Source: Chengkuizengella axinellae | GTDB taxonomy: Bacteria > Bacillota > Bacilli > Paenibacillales > KCTC-33759 | DNA length: 64,000 bases | Reading direction: 5' to 3' | NCBI RefSeq assembly: GCF_030730905.1 | Contig: NZ_JAVAMP010000011.1 | Location: 1-64,000, forward strand | Shown here: in pieces, positions 55,245-64,000 of the stretch | How the letters are laid out: each line of letters begins with the position of its first letter | Position numbering within the stretch: the first letter of the stretch is position 1 | Made by a program: the position numbers and the translations under genes | The notes under the pieces: generated by a model | Told to the model about the DNA's origin: nothing | Seen by the model: the letters and a program-made list of their open reading frames with translations, nothing else | The model's database searches: none

Positions 55245-57818
55245 TTACCATCCTACATTAATAATCAATGCGTCCGGATCATGGTGCTCTAATAATGTAC
55301 TGAAGTTTCTAACATCATCATATGCAAATCCATAAGCTAATCCGTCGATGCTATAGTCATGCCAGAATTTTGCGTAGAAGTTCGCTGTATCATTCTGATA
55401 GAATGCATTAGCGTTACTCCAATTTGCAGGATCATACATGATGCCTCTATTTAAAGCTGCGCAAATTTGTGCTTCTACTACTTTCTCATCTGGACTTCCA
55501 GTATCCATAGGACCTGAGCATTCCAAAACTTGAAGCGTAGTTGGTTTACCCTTTATATAAAGATTATATGGACCACCATTTTTAGAAAAGACAAAATCAT
55601 CTCCAACTACATGTCCACTAAAAGTACCTGCTTCAGCAGTAAATGTTAATTCATTTGTTCTGTAGTAATCCCAAACTTCATTTACATAGTTGTCAAAATA
55701 ATTACCATAAATTCCTTCAGGTTTAAATTCACCTTTACCTGGAGCAACGATTCTGTATGGCTCTTCTACTAAGGTTTGGAATTCTGTTGGCATTTCATTT
55801 TTAAATGCTGCAAATATTTGATCACGAGTATAGGTTTCCCCTACGATTCTGTCATATCCGCCAGAGCCGAGTAATCTAGTTGTAATCGGGAAGCTGAATT
55901 GGTCGACTCTTGTTGAGTTCCCATGATAACCCCACTGGTCAATTGTAAATTCTATCCACTCAAAATAAATATCTTGATTTGGATCCGTTGGATTATTCAA
56001 ATCTGGTCCAGCAAATCCTACTCTTCCATCAGCCGCCATATTTAATTTAATATACATCGGACTACCCATACTAATAAACATTCTTCCAGAATCGATTTCA
56101 GGCATAGAAACCCAATCTGTTTCACTCATTTTGTTAAAATAGTTTGGATAATTTTGACCATTTTTCGTTAAATGACCTGGCGCATCATTATCTGATACAG
56201 AACTTGGGATCAAATTCCCATTAGCATCAACATAACTTAACTGCCCTGTTGCTTTGTTGTAACCAAGAATAGCCCAATAAATTTCATCATCTGAATACTG
56301 ACCATCTGTTCCATTTTGCAATTGGAATGTCATCACTCCGTTTCCAGTTGGGAATGATGGAACTTCTCCAGGATTCGTTGGTTCAGATGGTTCTGTTGGT
56401 TCTGTTGGAGTACCGGCACCTTCATTGAATTTTACCCAGTTTAGGTTTCCAATTCCTCCAGCTGCTCCTTTAAATACAAAGTATACATCATGTGTACCCG
56501 TTACATTTGAAACAGATGAAGTGTTTGTAACCCAAGACTGCCATCCACCTGTGTTGTTAATATCTACTGTTCCAATCAATGTTCCTGTTGCACTATCCAA
56601 TCTTACTTCTATTGTGCCACCTGTTGATTGCGTAGCTACTCTTGCTTCTATGCTTTTTGCTCCATCTCCAAAGTCAACGTTATGAAAAGCAATATAGTCG
56701 CCATTATCTGTCCAACCTACATTTCGTCCGGCACCGATGTCTGTAGTAGCTTCCGTTTGGATGCCTCTCATTGAATCATATGCTTCTGCTTCGATTTTCA
56801 CGAAAGGATTAATGGTACTTGGTTCTGTAGGTTCAGTCGGCTCCGGCTCTGTTGGTTCTGGTTCTGGAGTCGGTTCAGGTTCTGGTGTTGGTTCAGGATC
56901 AACTGGATCCGTTGGTGAAACACCTGTTGATTTTAAAACCATTTCGTCAATACGAACCATTTTTGCAGTTCCTACACCTTCAAAACGAATAAACTTTGTA
57001 TTTGCAAGATTCGCATTAAAATCTGCTAACGGAATTTGAATTGTATTATAGTTCGTCGTTAAATTGCCGTAATCAGATAAAGATACTGCACGATTGGTCC
57101 CATCATTTAAAATGATATTAATGTAATTCTGCTCCCCACCTGATCCACCTTTTAATACTAGTTCTAATGTATCATACGCAGAAATATCTTGATTAATATA
57201 TTCATCAAAAGATTGTCCTGCATTTCCTCCATTAAAGAAGAAATATAAGTTAGCTTCACCTTCTAAATTATAAGTTCCACCATTTTTGACAATGTTCTGT
57301 CCTAAATCATTTTTATTTCCGTTCCACTGAGTCCATTTGTTAAAGTCATCAACAACTAATGCCTCTACATCGGGATTAGGCACAGGAGTTGGTTCTGGTT
57401 CTGGTTCTGGTGTTGGTTCTGGTTCTGGTGTTGGTTCTGGTTCTGGTGTTGGCTCAGGAGTCGGTTCCGTTGCTACACCATGAGTATCAGTAAATAAAGG
57501 TGTATTATATGCAGGTGTTCCATTATTATAAGTAAAAGAATAACTTAATACGTCCCCTGCTTGTAAATTGTTCACAGTATGGGTAAAAACACTTCCACTT
57601 TGATTCATTCTGACGTTTTGTTGTACACCATTATTCACTTTGTAATGAACGTCAACCCAACTTGTATTTACATTAGATGCGAATACAATCTGAGATGAGT
57701 TAGTATTTACGGTTTTAAGCTCAGCAGTGAAATCTGCTGCGGACACAATATTACCCGTTACCAATGATGATAATACTAATGACATCATCATGGTTATGGT
57801 TATCATTTTCTTTAACAT
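55245..57818 (-). CDS. secreted GH64 endo-beta-1,3-glucanase with carbohydrate-binding modules
   Basis: 857 residues from the ATG at 57818 (TGGGGG upstream). Signal peptide (ITITMMMSLVLSSLVTGNIVSA). A CBM56-like beta-1,3-glucan module is at about 30-120 (SWVDVHYKVNNGVQQNVRM), then a Pro-Thr-Glu linker. A beta-sandwich module follows at about 155-305 (DDFNKWTQWNGNKND ... IRFEGVG), a second PT-rich linker, and a CBM6 at about 335-465 (KIEAEAYDSMRGIQTE, NVGWTDNGDYIAFHNVDFG, NLNWVKF). GH64 catalytic domain from about 485 (FPTGNGVMTFQLQN ... YTRDQIFAAFKNEMP ... GFAYDDVRNFSTLL). GH64 enzymes cut laminarin-type glucans to pentasaccharides. A cre-like site lies upstream at 58212. Confidence 0.9.
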   Translation of the reverse strand: MLKKMITITMMMSLVLSSLVTGNIVSAADFTAELKTVNTNSSQIVFASNVNTSWVDVHYKVNNGVQQNVRMNQSGSVFTHTVNNLQAGDVLSYSFTYNNGTPAYNTPLFTDTHGVATEPTPEPTPEPEPTPEPEPTPEPEPEPTPVPNPDVEALVVDDFNKWTQWNGNKNDLGQNIVKNGGTYNLEGEANLYFFFNGGNAGQSFDEYINQDISAYDTLELVLKGGSGGEQNYINIILNDGTNRAVSLSDYGNLTTNYNTIQIPLADFNANLANTKFIRFEGVGTAKMVRIDEMVLKSTGVSPTDPVDPEPTPEPEPTPEPEPTEPEPTEPTEPSTINPFVKIEAEAYDSMRGIQTEATTDIGAGRNVGWTDNGDYIAFHNVDFGDGAKSIEARVATQSTGGTIEVRLDSATGTLIGTVDINNTGGWQSWVTNTSSVSNVTGTHDVYFVFKGAAGGIGNLNWVKFNEGAGTPTEPTEPSEPTNPGEVPSFPTGNGVMTFQLQNGTDGQYSDDEIYWAILGYNKATGQLSYVDANGNLIPSSVSDNDAPGHLTKNGQNYPNYFNKMSETDWVSMPEIDSGRMFISMGSPMYIKLNMAADGRVGFAGPDLNNPTDPNQDIYFEWIEFTIDQWGYHGNSTRVDQFSFPITTRLLGSGGYDRIVGETYTRDQIFAAFKNEMPTEFQTLVEEPYRIVAPGKGEFKPEGIYGNYFDNYVNEVWDYYRTNELTFTAEAGTFSGHVVGDDFVFSKNGGPYNLYIKGKPTTLQVLECSGPMDTGSPDEKVVEAQICAALNRGIMYDPANWSNANAFYQNDTANFYAKFWHDYSIDGLAYGFAYDDVRNFSTLLEHHDPDALIINVGW

Positions 57819-58823
57819 ATTTTTTCCCCCAAGTTTTTTATTCAAATGACTCACATGTTAAAATAAAATATTTTCCAAATTAAAAAGGATTTTTATATTT
57901 TTTGTTGAATAATTAAAATACAGTAATAAATCTCCCTTGAATATTGATTAAATGTTTGTTTTTTCTTTTAATCAATTATGAAATCTATTACATAACATTA
58001 GTTTTATTGCTGTATTACATAACAAACATAGAACAACACAAATTGAAGCTTAATAAAACAAAGATTAAACTGTAAAGATCATTGATTTCATTCAAACTAT
58101 GTATTGTTCAAACATGAAATTAAGTAACATTAGCAACTTTTTAAAAAATATAAAATAGAGTACTTATTTTTTTTGAAAGGCAAATTTATATCTTTTTAAT
58201 TTTTATATTTTTGAAAACGCTTTCTTGTCTCTATTATAACTAAATCCTTTTTATTTTTATTTTTATTGTGACCAACGACTAATAAACCGATAAATCCTCC
58301 TTCCACTTAGCCTTATTTCCCATTCCATTCATTTTACATTCAATTTTTATTTTTTTGAATGTGATTATATATAACCATAACATATGTAATATATGAATTC
58401 TATAGTAAAAATGATCCATAATCATAGGGTTTATAAGGTATATACCAAAGAAAAAACATAAATAGCAGCTACTATAAATATTCAAATCTAGTTTTTTATA
58501 TAAAATTATAATAATAAAATCTAGTAATATATCCCATTATAGTGGAAGGTGATTTCGTAAACATGAACAAAAAACTAGCTTTTATCACAAAAATTTATTG
58601 CATTTTTCAACCATTATTTCTAAGAAGATCATACTGCATTTTTTGAAGAATGGTTAAATCTATAAAAAGAATCCTTCACTCAGACAAGTACAGGAAGTCT
58701 AGTGCATTGTTAGTCACAGATATAAACCTTAATCTGGTTTCTACAGGTTTTTACCCCCCTTAAGAAGAGGGAGTCTTACAAATCGTTTTGTACTATGACT
58801 TAGGGAAGACAACAACTACTGCC
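57819..58823. other. one-kilobase gap upstream of GH64
   Basis: Very AT-rich. Apart from the cre-like site, only small ORFs appear. One at 58563-58646 (27 residues, GGAAGGTGA upstream, MNKKLAFITK) is too weak to call. Hairpins occur at 58723-58750 and 58797-58831 (ATGACTTAGGG with CCCTAAGTCAT), the latter at the end of the MazG-like gene. The long promoter region of the glucanase probably fills much of it. Confidence 0.4.
58212..58225. promoter_or_regulatory. cre-like site upstream of the glucanase gene
   Basis: TGAAAACGCTTTCT matches the CcpA operator consensus, about 395 bp before the GH64 start. It suggests catabolite repression. Identical to 48606-48619. Confidence 0.55.
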
Positions 58824-59159
58824 CTAAGTCATTTCATTATCTGCAACTTCTATTAAAAATATCTTCTCCTTAAAACTACCTCTTTTTTGTACCTTTACCT
58901 CTCTTATGTTATCAAGTTCTTCTAATGATGCACCATGTTGACTTGCTAAAGCATGTATAACCTCCAACATATCGGCCAACTCATCTAATGCATCTTCGTC
59001 TGTATTCGCAGCAAGATATTCATCCAACTCTTCCTTTAATTTTAAACGAAGTTCTGTTGTGAATTCACTTTCATTTAATACCCTAGTGTGATATTTCTTC
59101 CCTGTATTACTTATGATGTCTGGGATAAGGTCTCGAACCAACTTATTATAAATCGGCAT
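58824..59159 (-). CDS. MazG-like nucleotide pyrophosphohydrolase
   Basis: 111 residues, ATG with AAAGGAGG. PIYNKLVRDLIPDIISN at the start and KLKEELDEYLAANTDEDALDELADMLEVIHALA: the EExxE ... ExxD helix pair that binds Mg2+ in MazG-type all-alpha NTP pyrophosphohydrolases. Single domain. It probably cleans up non-canonical nucleotides. Confidence 0.85.
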   Translation of the reverse strand: MPIYNKLVRDLIPDIISNTGKKYHTRVLNESEFTTELRLKLKEELDEYLAANTDEDALDELADMLEVIHALASQHGASLEELDNIREVKVQKRGSFKEKIFLIEVADNEMT

Positions 59160-59435
59160 TTACAAACCTCCTTTATTTCATGCAATAATTTTGTCCTATT
59201 GTCATTCTATTTTATCAGTATAATTCACATTAAACAAACACATGTTCTATGCAGTCGAACTATTTATCTTTTTCTTACAATCAAAGAGAGATAAGAAAAA
59301 GTAGTTCATGATACAATAAATCATGGTTTGGTTTATTGTATTTCAAAGATGATTGTTGGAAAAAACTTTATATATATGTTATAAATAAGATTAAATTTTA
59401 TGTGAACACGATCATGAATATGAGGAAGGTTGAAA

Positions 59436-61103
59436 ATGATGGAAAATAAATCGTCAAACTTTATTAGGACCATTATTCAGAAAGATTTAGAAACGAGTAA
59501 ACGAGACCATGTAATCACTCGTTTTCCACCAGAACCGAACGGTTATCTACATATTGGACATGCGATGTCGATTATTACAAATTTTGATCTTGCAGATGAG
59601 TTTCAAGGTAAGACCAATTTACGCTTCGATGATACCAATCCCTTAAAAGAGGATGTTGAATTCGTTGAATCCATTAAAGAAGATGTAAAATGGCTCGGTT
59701 ATGAATGGGATGGGTTATTCTTTGCTTCAAACTACTTTGAAGAAATGTATAATCGAGCAGTTTTACTCATTAAAAAAGGTTTAGCTTATGTCGATGATCT
59801 TACAGGAGATGAAATTCGTTCGTATCGTGGTACTTTAACTGAACCTGGGAAAAACAGTCCATACCGAGACCGCTCCGTAGAAGAGAACCTTGATTTGTTC
59901 GATCGTATGCGTAAAGGTGAGTTTGAAAATGGACAGAAGGTATTAAGAGCTAAAATTGATATGAGCTCTCCTAATATTAATTTGAGAGATCCAGTATTGT
60001 ATAGAATTGCACATACCACACACCATAATACAGGAGATAATTGGTGTATTTATCCAATGTATGCATTTGCTCATCCGATTGAGGATGCTATTGAGGATGT
60101 GACTCATTCCATCTGTACACTTGAATTTGAAGATCAAAGGCCTTTATATAATTGGATTATTGAACAAACAGAAATGGAAAGTACCCCACAACAGATTGAG
60201 TTCGGTCGTCTTAATTTAACAAATACAGTGATGAGTAAAAGAAAATTAAAACAGCTAGTAGAAGAAGGATTTGTAGATGGATGGGATGATCCACGTATGC
60301 CAACCATTTCTGCACTTAGAAGAAGAGGTTTTACTGCTGAAGCCATTCGTGCATTTGTTCGTGCGTTAGGTATAACGAGAGGTGACGGTGCTGTTGATTC
60401 TCAAATGCTCGATCATTTTATGAGAGAGGATTTAAAATTAAAATCTCCTCGTACGATGGGGGTTTTAAGACCTCTCAAAGTTGTCATTACAAACTACCCA
60501 GAAGGTCAAGAGGAAATGCTGGAAGCGGAAATCAACCCTGAAAATCCTGAAATGGGGACAAGACAAATTCCATTTTCAAGAGAAATCTATATTGAACAAG
60601 AGGATTTTATGGAGAACCCTCCTAAAAAGTACTTCCGTTTATTCCCTGGCAATGAAGTTCGTTTAAAACATGCTTATTTCATTAAATGCGAAGAAGTGAT
60701 TAAAGACGAGAATGGAGAAGTTGTTGAAATTCATTGCACCTACGACCCTGAAACAAAAAGTGGATCAGGATTTACAGGCCGTAAAGTAAAAGGAACAATT
60801 CATTGGGTGGATGCCAAACATGCTGTTCCAGCAGAATTTCGATTATATGAGCCATTGATTCTAAGCGAGGAAGAAGAACAAGTTGAAGATGAATCGGAAG
60901 AAAAAACCTTTTTAGATCATGTAAATCCGAATTCTTTACAAGTGCTTAATGGTTTTATTGAACCGAATATGAAGGATGTTAAACCTCAGGATAAATTCCA
61001 ATTTTTTAGACATGGTTACTTTAATGTAGACCCTAAACATTCAACAGAAGATCATATCGTTTTTAATTTGATCGTATCTTTGAAAAGTTCATTTAGATTG
61101 TAA
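59436..61103 (+). CDS. glnS: glutaminyl-tRNA synthetase
   Basis: About 555 residues; ATG at 59436 or 59439 after GAGGAAGG. Class I synthetase: [18 protein letters not shown] (HIGH motif), [66 protein letters not shown] (KMSKS) and a two-barrel anticodon domain ending at about 555. It has no YqeY fusion. Many Bacillales make Gln-tRNA indirectly through GatCAB and lack GlnRS, so its presence is a lineage marker, probably an old transfer. A terminator follows. Confidence 0.96.
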   Translation: MMENKSSNFIRTIIQKDLETSKRDHVITRFPPEPNGYLHIGHAMSIITNFDLADEFQGKTNLRFDDTNPLKEDVEFVESIKEDVKWLGYEWDGLFFASNYFEEMYNRAVLLIKKGLAYVDDLTGDEIRSYRGTLTEPGKNSPYRDRSVEENLDLFDRMRKGEFENGQKVLRAKIDMSSPNINLRDPVLYRIAHTTHHNTGDNWCIYPMYAFAHPIEDAIEDVTHSICTLEFEDQRPLYNWIIEQTEMESTPQQIEFGRLNLTNTVMSKRKLKQLVEEGFVDGWDDPRMPTISALRRRGFTAEAIRAFVRALGITRGDGAVDSQMLDHFMREDLKLKSPRTMGVLRPLKVVITNYPEGQEEMLEAEINPENPEMGTRQIPFSREIYIEQEDFMENPPKKYFRLFPGNEVRLKHAYFIKCEEVIKDENGEVVEIHCTYDPETKSGSGFTGRKVKGTIHWVDAKHAVPAEFRLYEPLILSEEEEQVEDESEEKTFLDHVNPNSLQVLNGFIEPNMKDVKPQDKFQFFRHGYFNVDPKHSTEDHIVFNLIVSLKSSFRL

Positions 61104-61132
61104 GTATATGTTTTCAAACTCAACTGTAACAG

Positions 61133-61162
61133 GACGAATTCACACATGAATTCGTCTTTTTC
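61133..61162 (+). terminator. terminator after glnS
   Basis: GACGAATTC-ACACAT-GAATTCGTC followed by TTTTTCT. Confidence 0.9.
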
Positions 61163-61233
61163 TATTACATACAAATGATAATATGAATGTTATTATACCT
61201 ATATGTCCATGTGAAGCGGGGGGGTTAATACGA

Positions 61234-61836
61234 GTGGTACGTTATTTAATAAAAGGCGTTTTTATATTCTTAGTAACCCTATTTTTATTTTACCTTTTCC
61301 TAAAATATAATCAGCTTTCAGGCTTTGGTCATCTTGCAATTGACTTATTCATATTCATTGGCGCTTTTATTTTTACCTTCATTATCGCTTCTCTCATTGA
61401 TATATGGATGGATAAAATTCATTTCAAATTTACACTTCAATTGATTTGCAGTTTATTGCTCATCCTTTTCTTTGTTTATAAGATGTTTACCCCCTATTTT
61501 TATACGGAGCAGCATTTAAAAGAGAATGCAATGGATAAGATTGAATTATATTACCAACTCTCAAACAACGAGCTCAGTGAGGAGGAACGTATTAATCTTG
61601 CTGAAGCTTCACACACTGAACTTATGGCTTTTAATCTAACATATTTAAACCGTTATCCAGAAGAAGAATTGGTTGAAATTGAAGTAAAGGACTTCCGTCG
61701 TTATTATTATCAGTATCATATAGTCGTAGAGCTAGAGTTACTTAAACAAACACAACTAGTAAAAGAAACGAATAGATATATTTTTACTAGAGAAGGTTTT
61801 GATTTCAAAATAGGGGGCCGAAGTTTTATAGATTGA
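61234..61836 (+). CDS. small membrane protein, unknown
   Basis: About 200 residues from a GTG at 61234 behind GGGGGGG; an ATG at 61183 is the alternative. Three hydrophobic helices in the first 95 residues (VFIFLVTLFLFYLFL, IDLFIFIGAFIFTFIIASLI, LQLICSLLLILFFVYKMF), then a soluble acidic C-terminal half (NELSEEERINLAEASHTE). I recognise no family. It is monocistronic, with terminators on both sides. Confidence 0.6.
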   Translation: MVRYLIKGVFIFLVTLFLFYLFLKYNQLSGFGHLAIDLFIFIGAFIFTFIIASLIDIWMDKIHFKFTLQLICSLLLILFFVYKMFTPYFYTEQHLKENAMDKIELYYQLSNNELSEEERINLAEASHTELMAFNLTYLNRYPEEELVEIEVKDFRRYYYQYHIVVELELLKQTQLVKETNRYIFTREGFDFKIGGRSFID

Positions 61837-61858
61837 AGATTGCTTTGACCATCATCGC

Positions 61859-61895
61859 AAAAAACACAGAGGAGAAAATCCCCTGTGTTTTATTG
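61859..61895. terminator. terminator between convergent genes
   Basis: AAAACACAGAGGAG pairs with CCCCTGTGTTTT around a short A-rich loop, T run after; it ends the membrane protein gene and, in reverse, the GH16 gene. Confidence 0.8.
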
Positions 61896-61920
61896 TGATT
61901 AATTGACTTCACATTGATAG

Positions 61921-64000
61921 CTATTCTTTTTCTGTTACTACCACATTATCAATAAAGATATCATGAGCTTGACCTATTTTCTCAGTCCCATCTAATTTAC
62001 CTGCAAAGAACTTCAAATTCACATTATCACTTACTGGCAACGTAAATGTTAATTCATAAGATGTATTAGTAGATGTTAAATCTACCGTTTGATCTAAATA
62101 TCGAGTATAGTCAACATTGTCAACGATGACCTGAAATTTTCTATCTACTGTACTTCTTGCATCAAATTGTACAGTATACTCTTGGCCTTCCACTGCTTTA
62201 AATGTTCCTTGATTTAAGGAGATCGTAAAGAACATATCTCCTTCATCTTGAACTGCGATTTTCGCTTCTCCATCTACAGCTGAAATTTCAGCTTGATCTG
62301 GAGTCATTACAAATGGCTCCCACCCTTCAACTGAACTATCGAATGTACCATTTGAAATGAGTGCTGACGATTCCTCTTTCAATACCACTTCCACATTATC
62401 TAAATAGATATCATGGGCTTGACCTAGTTTTTCTTCCCCATCCATTTTTCCAGCAAAAAATTTCAAGTTTACATCATCATTTTTTGGCATCGTAAATGTT
62501 AATTCATAAGGTGTGTTAGCTGATGTTACATCCACAACCTGATCTAAATACCTCTCATAGCTTACATTATCTACAATCACTTGCATTTTTCTATCTACTG
62601 TACTTCTCGCATCAAATCGTACAACATACTCTTGACCTTCTACCGCTTCAAATGTTCCCTGATTTAAAGAGATCGTAAAGAACATATCTCCTTCATCTTG
62701 AATTGCGAATTTTGCTTCCCCGTCTACAACTGAAATTTCAGCTTGGTCTGGGGTCATAACAAATGACTCCCACCCTTCAACTGAGCTATCGAATGTACCA
62801 TTTGAAATGAATGCAGACTGATTAGCATCTACTGCTTCTTCGACCTCAGCTCCTACATCAACAGCCTCTCCAGTTGCTGTAAACTTCACATTATCTAAGA
62901 AAATATCGTGTTGACCAATTAATTCTTCTCCATCCAATTTACCCATTAAGAATTTTACCGTAACATTATCGTCCTCTGGCACATCAAATGTAAATTTGAA
63001 CGTTTCATTTGTTTGTGATAAATCTACTGTATCGTCCAAATATCTTGTATACACAACATTATCAACAACAACCATCAATTTTCTGTCCACATTACTTCTT
63101 GCATCAAATTCTAACGTGTAAGACTGTCCCTTTTTAACCTCGAACTCCCCTTGTGTAAACTGAATACTCCAGAAAATCTCTCCTTCTTTTTGGATAGCTA
63201 CCTTTGCTTCTCCATTATCTGAAGTTATGTTCACATCTGCATCAAAATGTGCAAATGTTACCCAAGGCTCTACAGCAGAATCAAATGTTCCATTCAGAAA
63301 TCCATCTAACGAGGAAGCTTCCTCTGGTCTTCTTAACTCTCCAGATTCAAATTCCGTATTAATTACTTCATTCTCAACTATTGCAGGATCAACATCTTCA
63401 TATACTCTTACATAATCGACTTTCATCTCACTAGGAAACTCTGTACTTTCATCTGGTTCACCAGAAAAACTTCCTCCTACAGCAAGATTCAAAATCAAAT
63501 ATTGAGGAAGATCATATACCCACTCTTCTTCTCCAAAGTTGTATACAACTTCATCTTTATTTACGATATGATACAATACGTCATCAACGTAAAATTCAAT
63601 CTCATCCTCATCCCATTCCACAGCATATACATGGAAATCATCTGAAAATTTCCCTTCAGATAAATGATAATCACTAGTTATCCCTGTACCACTAGATAAA
63701 GGACCGTGTAAAGTACCAGAAATTTTATCCGGTGTATGACCTGCCAACTCCATAATGTCAATTTCACCAGTTTGAGGCCAGCCTACTTCATCAAAGTTCT
63801 GCCCTAGAGTCCAAATCGCAGGCCATATTCCTTTTCCTTCTGGAACAAGTGCCCTCACTTCAATTTTCCCATGAGCTTGACTGAATAAATCATTAGTTGT
63901 CAGCTTTGAAGAAGTATAATAAAACTCTTTTCCTGCTTCTTCACGAGGATTTTCTTCTTTAATTGCTTTAATAACCAAGTTTCCATCCTCAATAAAAGCA
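61921..64000 (-). CDS. GH16 laminarinase with triple CBM4-like tail (5' end beyond window)
   Basis: About 693 residues are visible. The frame stays open through the window end (reading FIEDGNLVIKA), so the N-terminus is missing. GH16 catalytic domain: GKIEVRALVPEGKGIWPAIWTLG, GEIDIMELAG (nucleophile and acid-base Glu in the ExDxxE motif), HVYAVEWDEDEIEFYVDD, ILNLAVGGSFSG and MKVDYVRVYE. Then come three tandem modules of about 150 residues (CBM4_9 type), each with NGTFDSxVExW, FDARSxVDRK and QHDIxLDNV. The last two modules are nearly identical in protein and close in DNA. It is an endo-beta-1,3-glucanase of the same glucan pathway as the GH64 gene. Confidence 0.93.
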   Translation of the reverse strand, partial: AFIEDGNLVIKAIKEENPREEAGKEFYYTSSKLTTNDLFSQAHGKIEVRALVPEGKGIWPAIWTLGQNFDEVGWPQTGEIDIMELAGHTPDKISGTLHGPLSSGTGITSDYHLSEGKFSDDFHVYAVEWDEDEIEFYVDDVLYHIVNKDEVVYNFGEEEWVYDLPQYLILNLAVGGSFSGEPDESTEFPSEMKVDYVRVYEDVDPAIVENEVINTEFESGELRRPEEASSLDGFLNGTFDSAVEPWVTFAHFDADVNITSDNGEAKVAIQKEGEIFWSIQFTQGEFEVKKGQSYTLEFDARSNVDRKLMVVVDNVVYTRYLDDTVDLSQTNETFKFTFDVPEDDNVTVKFLMGKLDGEELIGQHDIFLDNVKFTATGEAVDVGAEVEEAVDANQSAFISNGTFDSSVEGWESFVMTPDQAEISVVDGEAKFAIQDEGDMFFTISLNQGTFEAVEGQEYVVRFDARSTVDRKMQVIVDNVSYERYLDQVVDVTSANTPYELTFTMPKNDDVNLKFFAGKMDGEEKLGQAHDIYLDNVEVVLKEESSALISNGTFDSSVEGWEPFVMTPDQAEISAVDGEAKIAVQDEGDMFFTISLNQGTFKAVEGQEYTVQFDARSTVDRKFQVIVDNVDYTRYLDQTVDLTSTNTSYELTFTLPVSDNVNLKFFAGKLDGTEKIGQAHDIFIDNVVVTEKE

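Noticed and set aside
56425..57039. Gly/Ser/Val-rich frames antisense to the GH64 gene
   Set aside because: They arise from the complementary reading of the Pro-Thr-Glu linkers.
57390..57470. Short tandem DNA repeat in the GH64 gene as possible CRISPR or satellite
   Set aside because: The repeat encodes the PTPEPE linker in frame; no spacers.
58279..58485. 68-residue minus-strand frame
   Set aside because: TTG start without ribosome site; composition typical of AT-rich noise in the spacer upstream of GH64.
58563..58646. 27-residue plus-strand frame MNKKLAFITK...
   Set aside because: A moderate GGAAGGTGA is upstream, and size suits a signal peptide, but no HTH-TPR receptor is adjacent and the C-terminus is basic and Cys-containing, unlike Phr-type peptides.
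61930..63290. Repeats in the GH16 gene as a recombination or mobile-element signature
   Set aside because: They are in-frame protein modules of about 150 residues, explained by domain duplication.

Overview
The window is low-GC DNA from a Gram-positive bacterium. Strong AGGAGG-type ribosome sites, many TTG/GTG starts, rho-independent terminators, an HutP-type hut operon, ECF sigma/anti-sigma pairs and RRNPP (Rap/NprR-like) regulators all point to the Bacillales. A direct glutaminyl-tRNA synthetase and two large secreted beta-1,3-glucanases (GH64 and GH16) make a Paenibacillaceae-like or marine relative plausible; that placement is inference. I saw no rRNA, tRNA, CRISPR array, transposase or prophage.

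Layout. 1-2450: a MarR regulator rich in vicinal cysteines with duplicated operator/promoters, a small AhpD/CMD-like protein ending in a Cys-Cys tail, and a Na/Pi-cotransporter homologue. 2500-6540: the most interesting region. A divergent HTH-TPR (NprR-like) regulator faces a 28-residue NprX-like peptide gene. The peptide gene heads an operon with a radical SAM enzyme ending in RCCLKC (the tail I associate with ArsL, the C-As bond-forming enzyme of arsinothricin synthesis), an orphan 93-residue protein, two near-identical 32-33-residue mini-proteins with three Cys-Cys pairs, and a protein fusing the same Cys-Cys segment to an ArsD/thioredoxin-like domain. I read this as a possible quorum-controlled organoarsenical system with dedicated arsenic-binding peptides. 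6550-10530: an operon behind a cobalamin riboswitch with two single-pass surface proteins, a CbtB-like protein and a membrane Lon-like protease.

10590-15300: a flavodoxin-fold quinone reductase with divergent MarR and shared operators, a DUF3298/stalk-domain secreted protein, an MFS transporter behind a short leader ORF and RBS-sequestering hairpin, and a membrane protein. 15670-21830: histidine utilisation hutU-I-G-P-H, with its own HutP-type terminator before hutH. 22100-28390: an ECF sigma regulon; four identically spaced promoters precede the sigma/anti-sigma operon, a secreted paralogue of the anti-sigma sensor domain, a receiver-less winged-helix gene, and probably a CAP-domain protein.

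28490-35520: secreted M14 carboxypeptidase, truncated RCC1-like protein, a CpsB/YwqE-type phosphatase that has lost its metal ligands, and a class V aminotransferase-like enzyme linked to a two-component system, with 11-bp direct repeats in the shared promoter region. 35600-48520: ABC-F ATPase, MFS plus SgrR-like regulator, S41-like lipoprotein, VOC protein, two DegV proteins, MocR regulator and two EamA transporters. 48640-55200: two divergent HTH-TPR regulators, one followed by a PapR/Phr-like peptide gene, a FabH-like enzyme, a NAD(P)-binding protein, an acyltransferase and a DinB fragment. 55245-64000: GH64 and GH16 beta-1,3-glucanases with several carbohydrate-binding modules, separated by a MazG-like protein, GlnRS and a small membrane protein. 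The GH16 gene runs off the right end.
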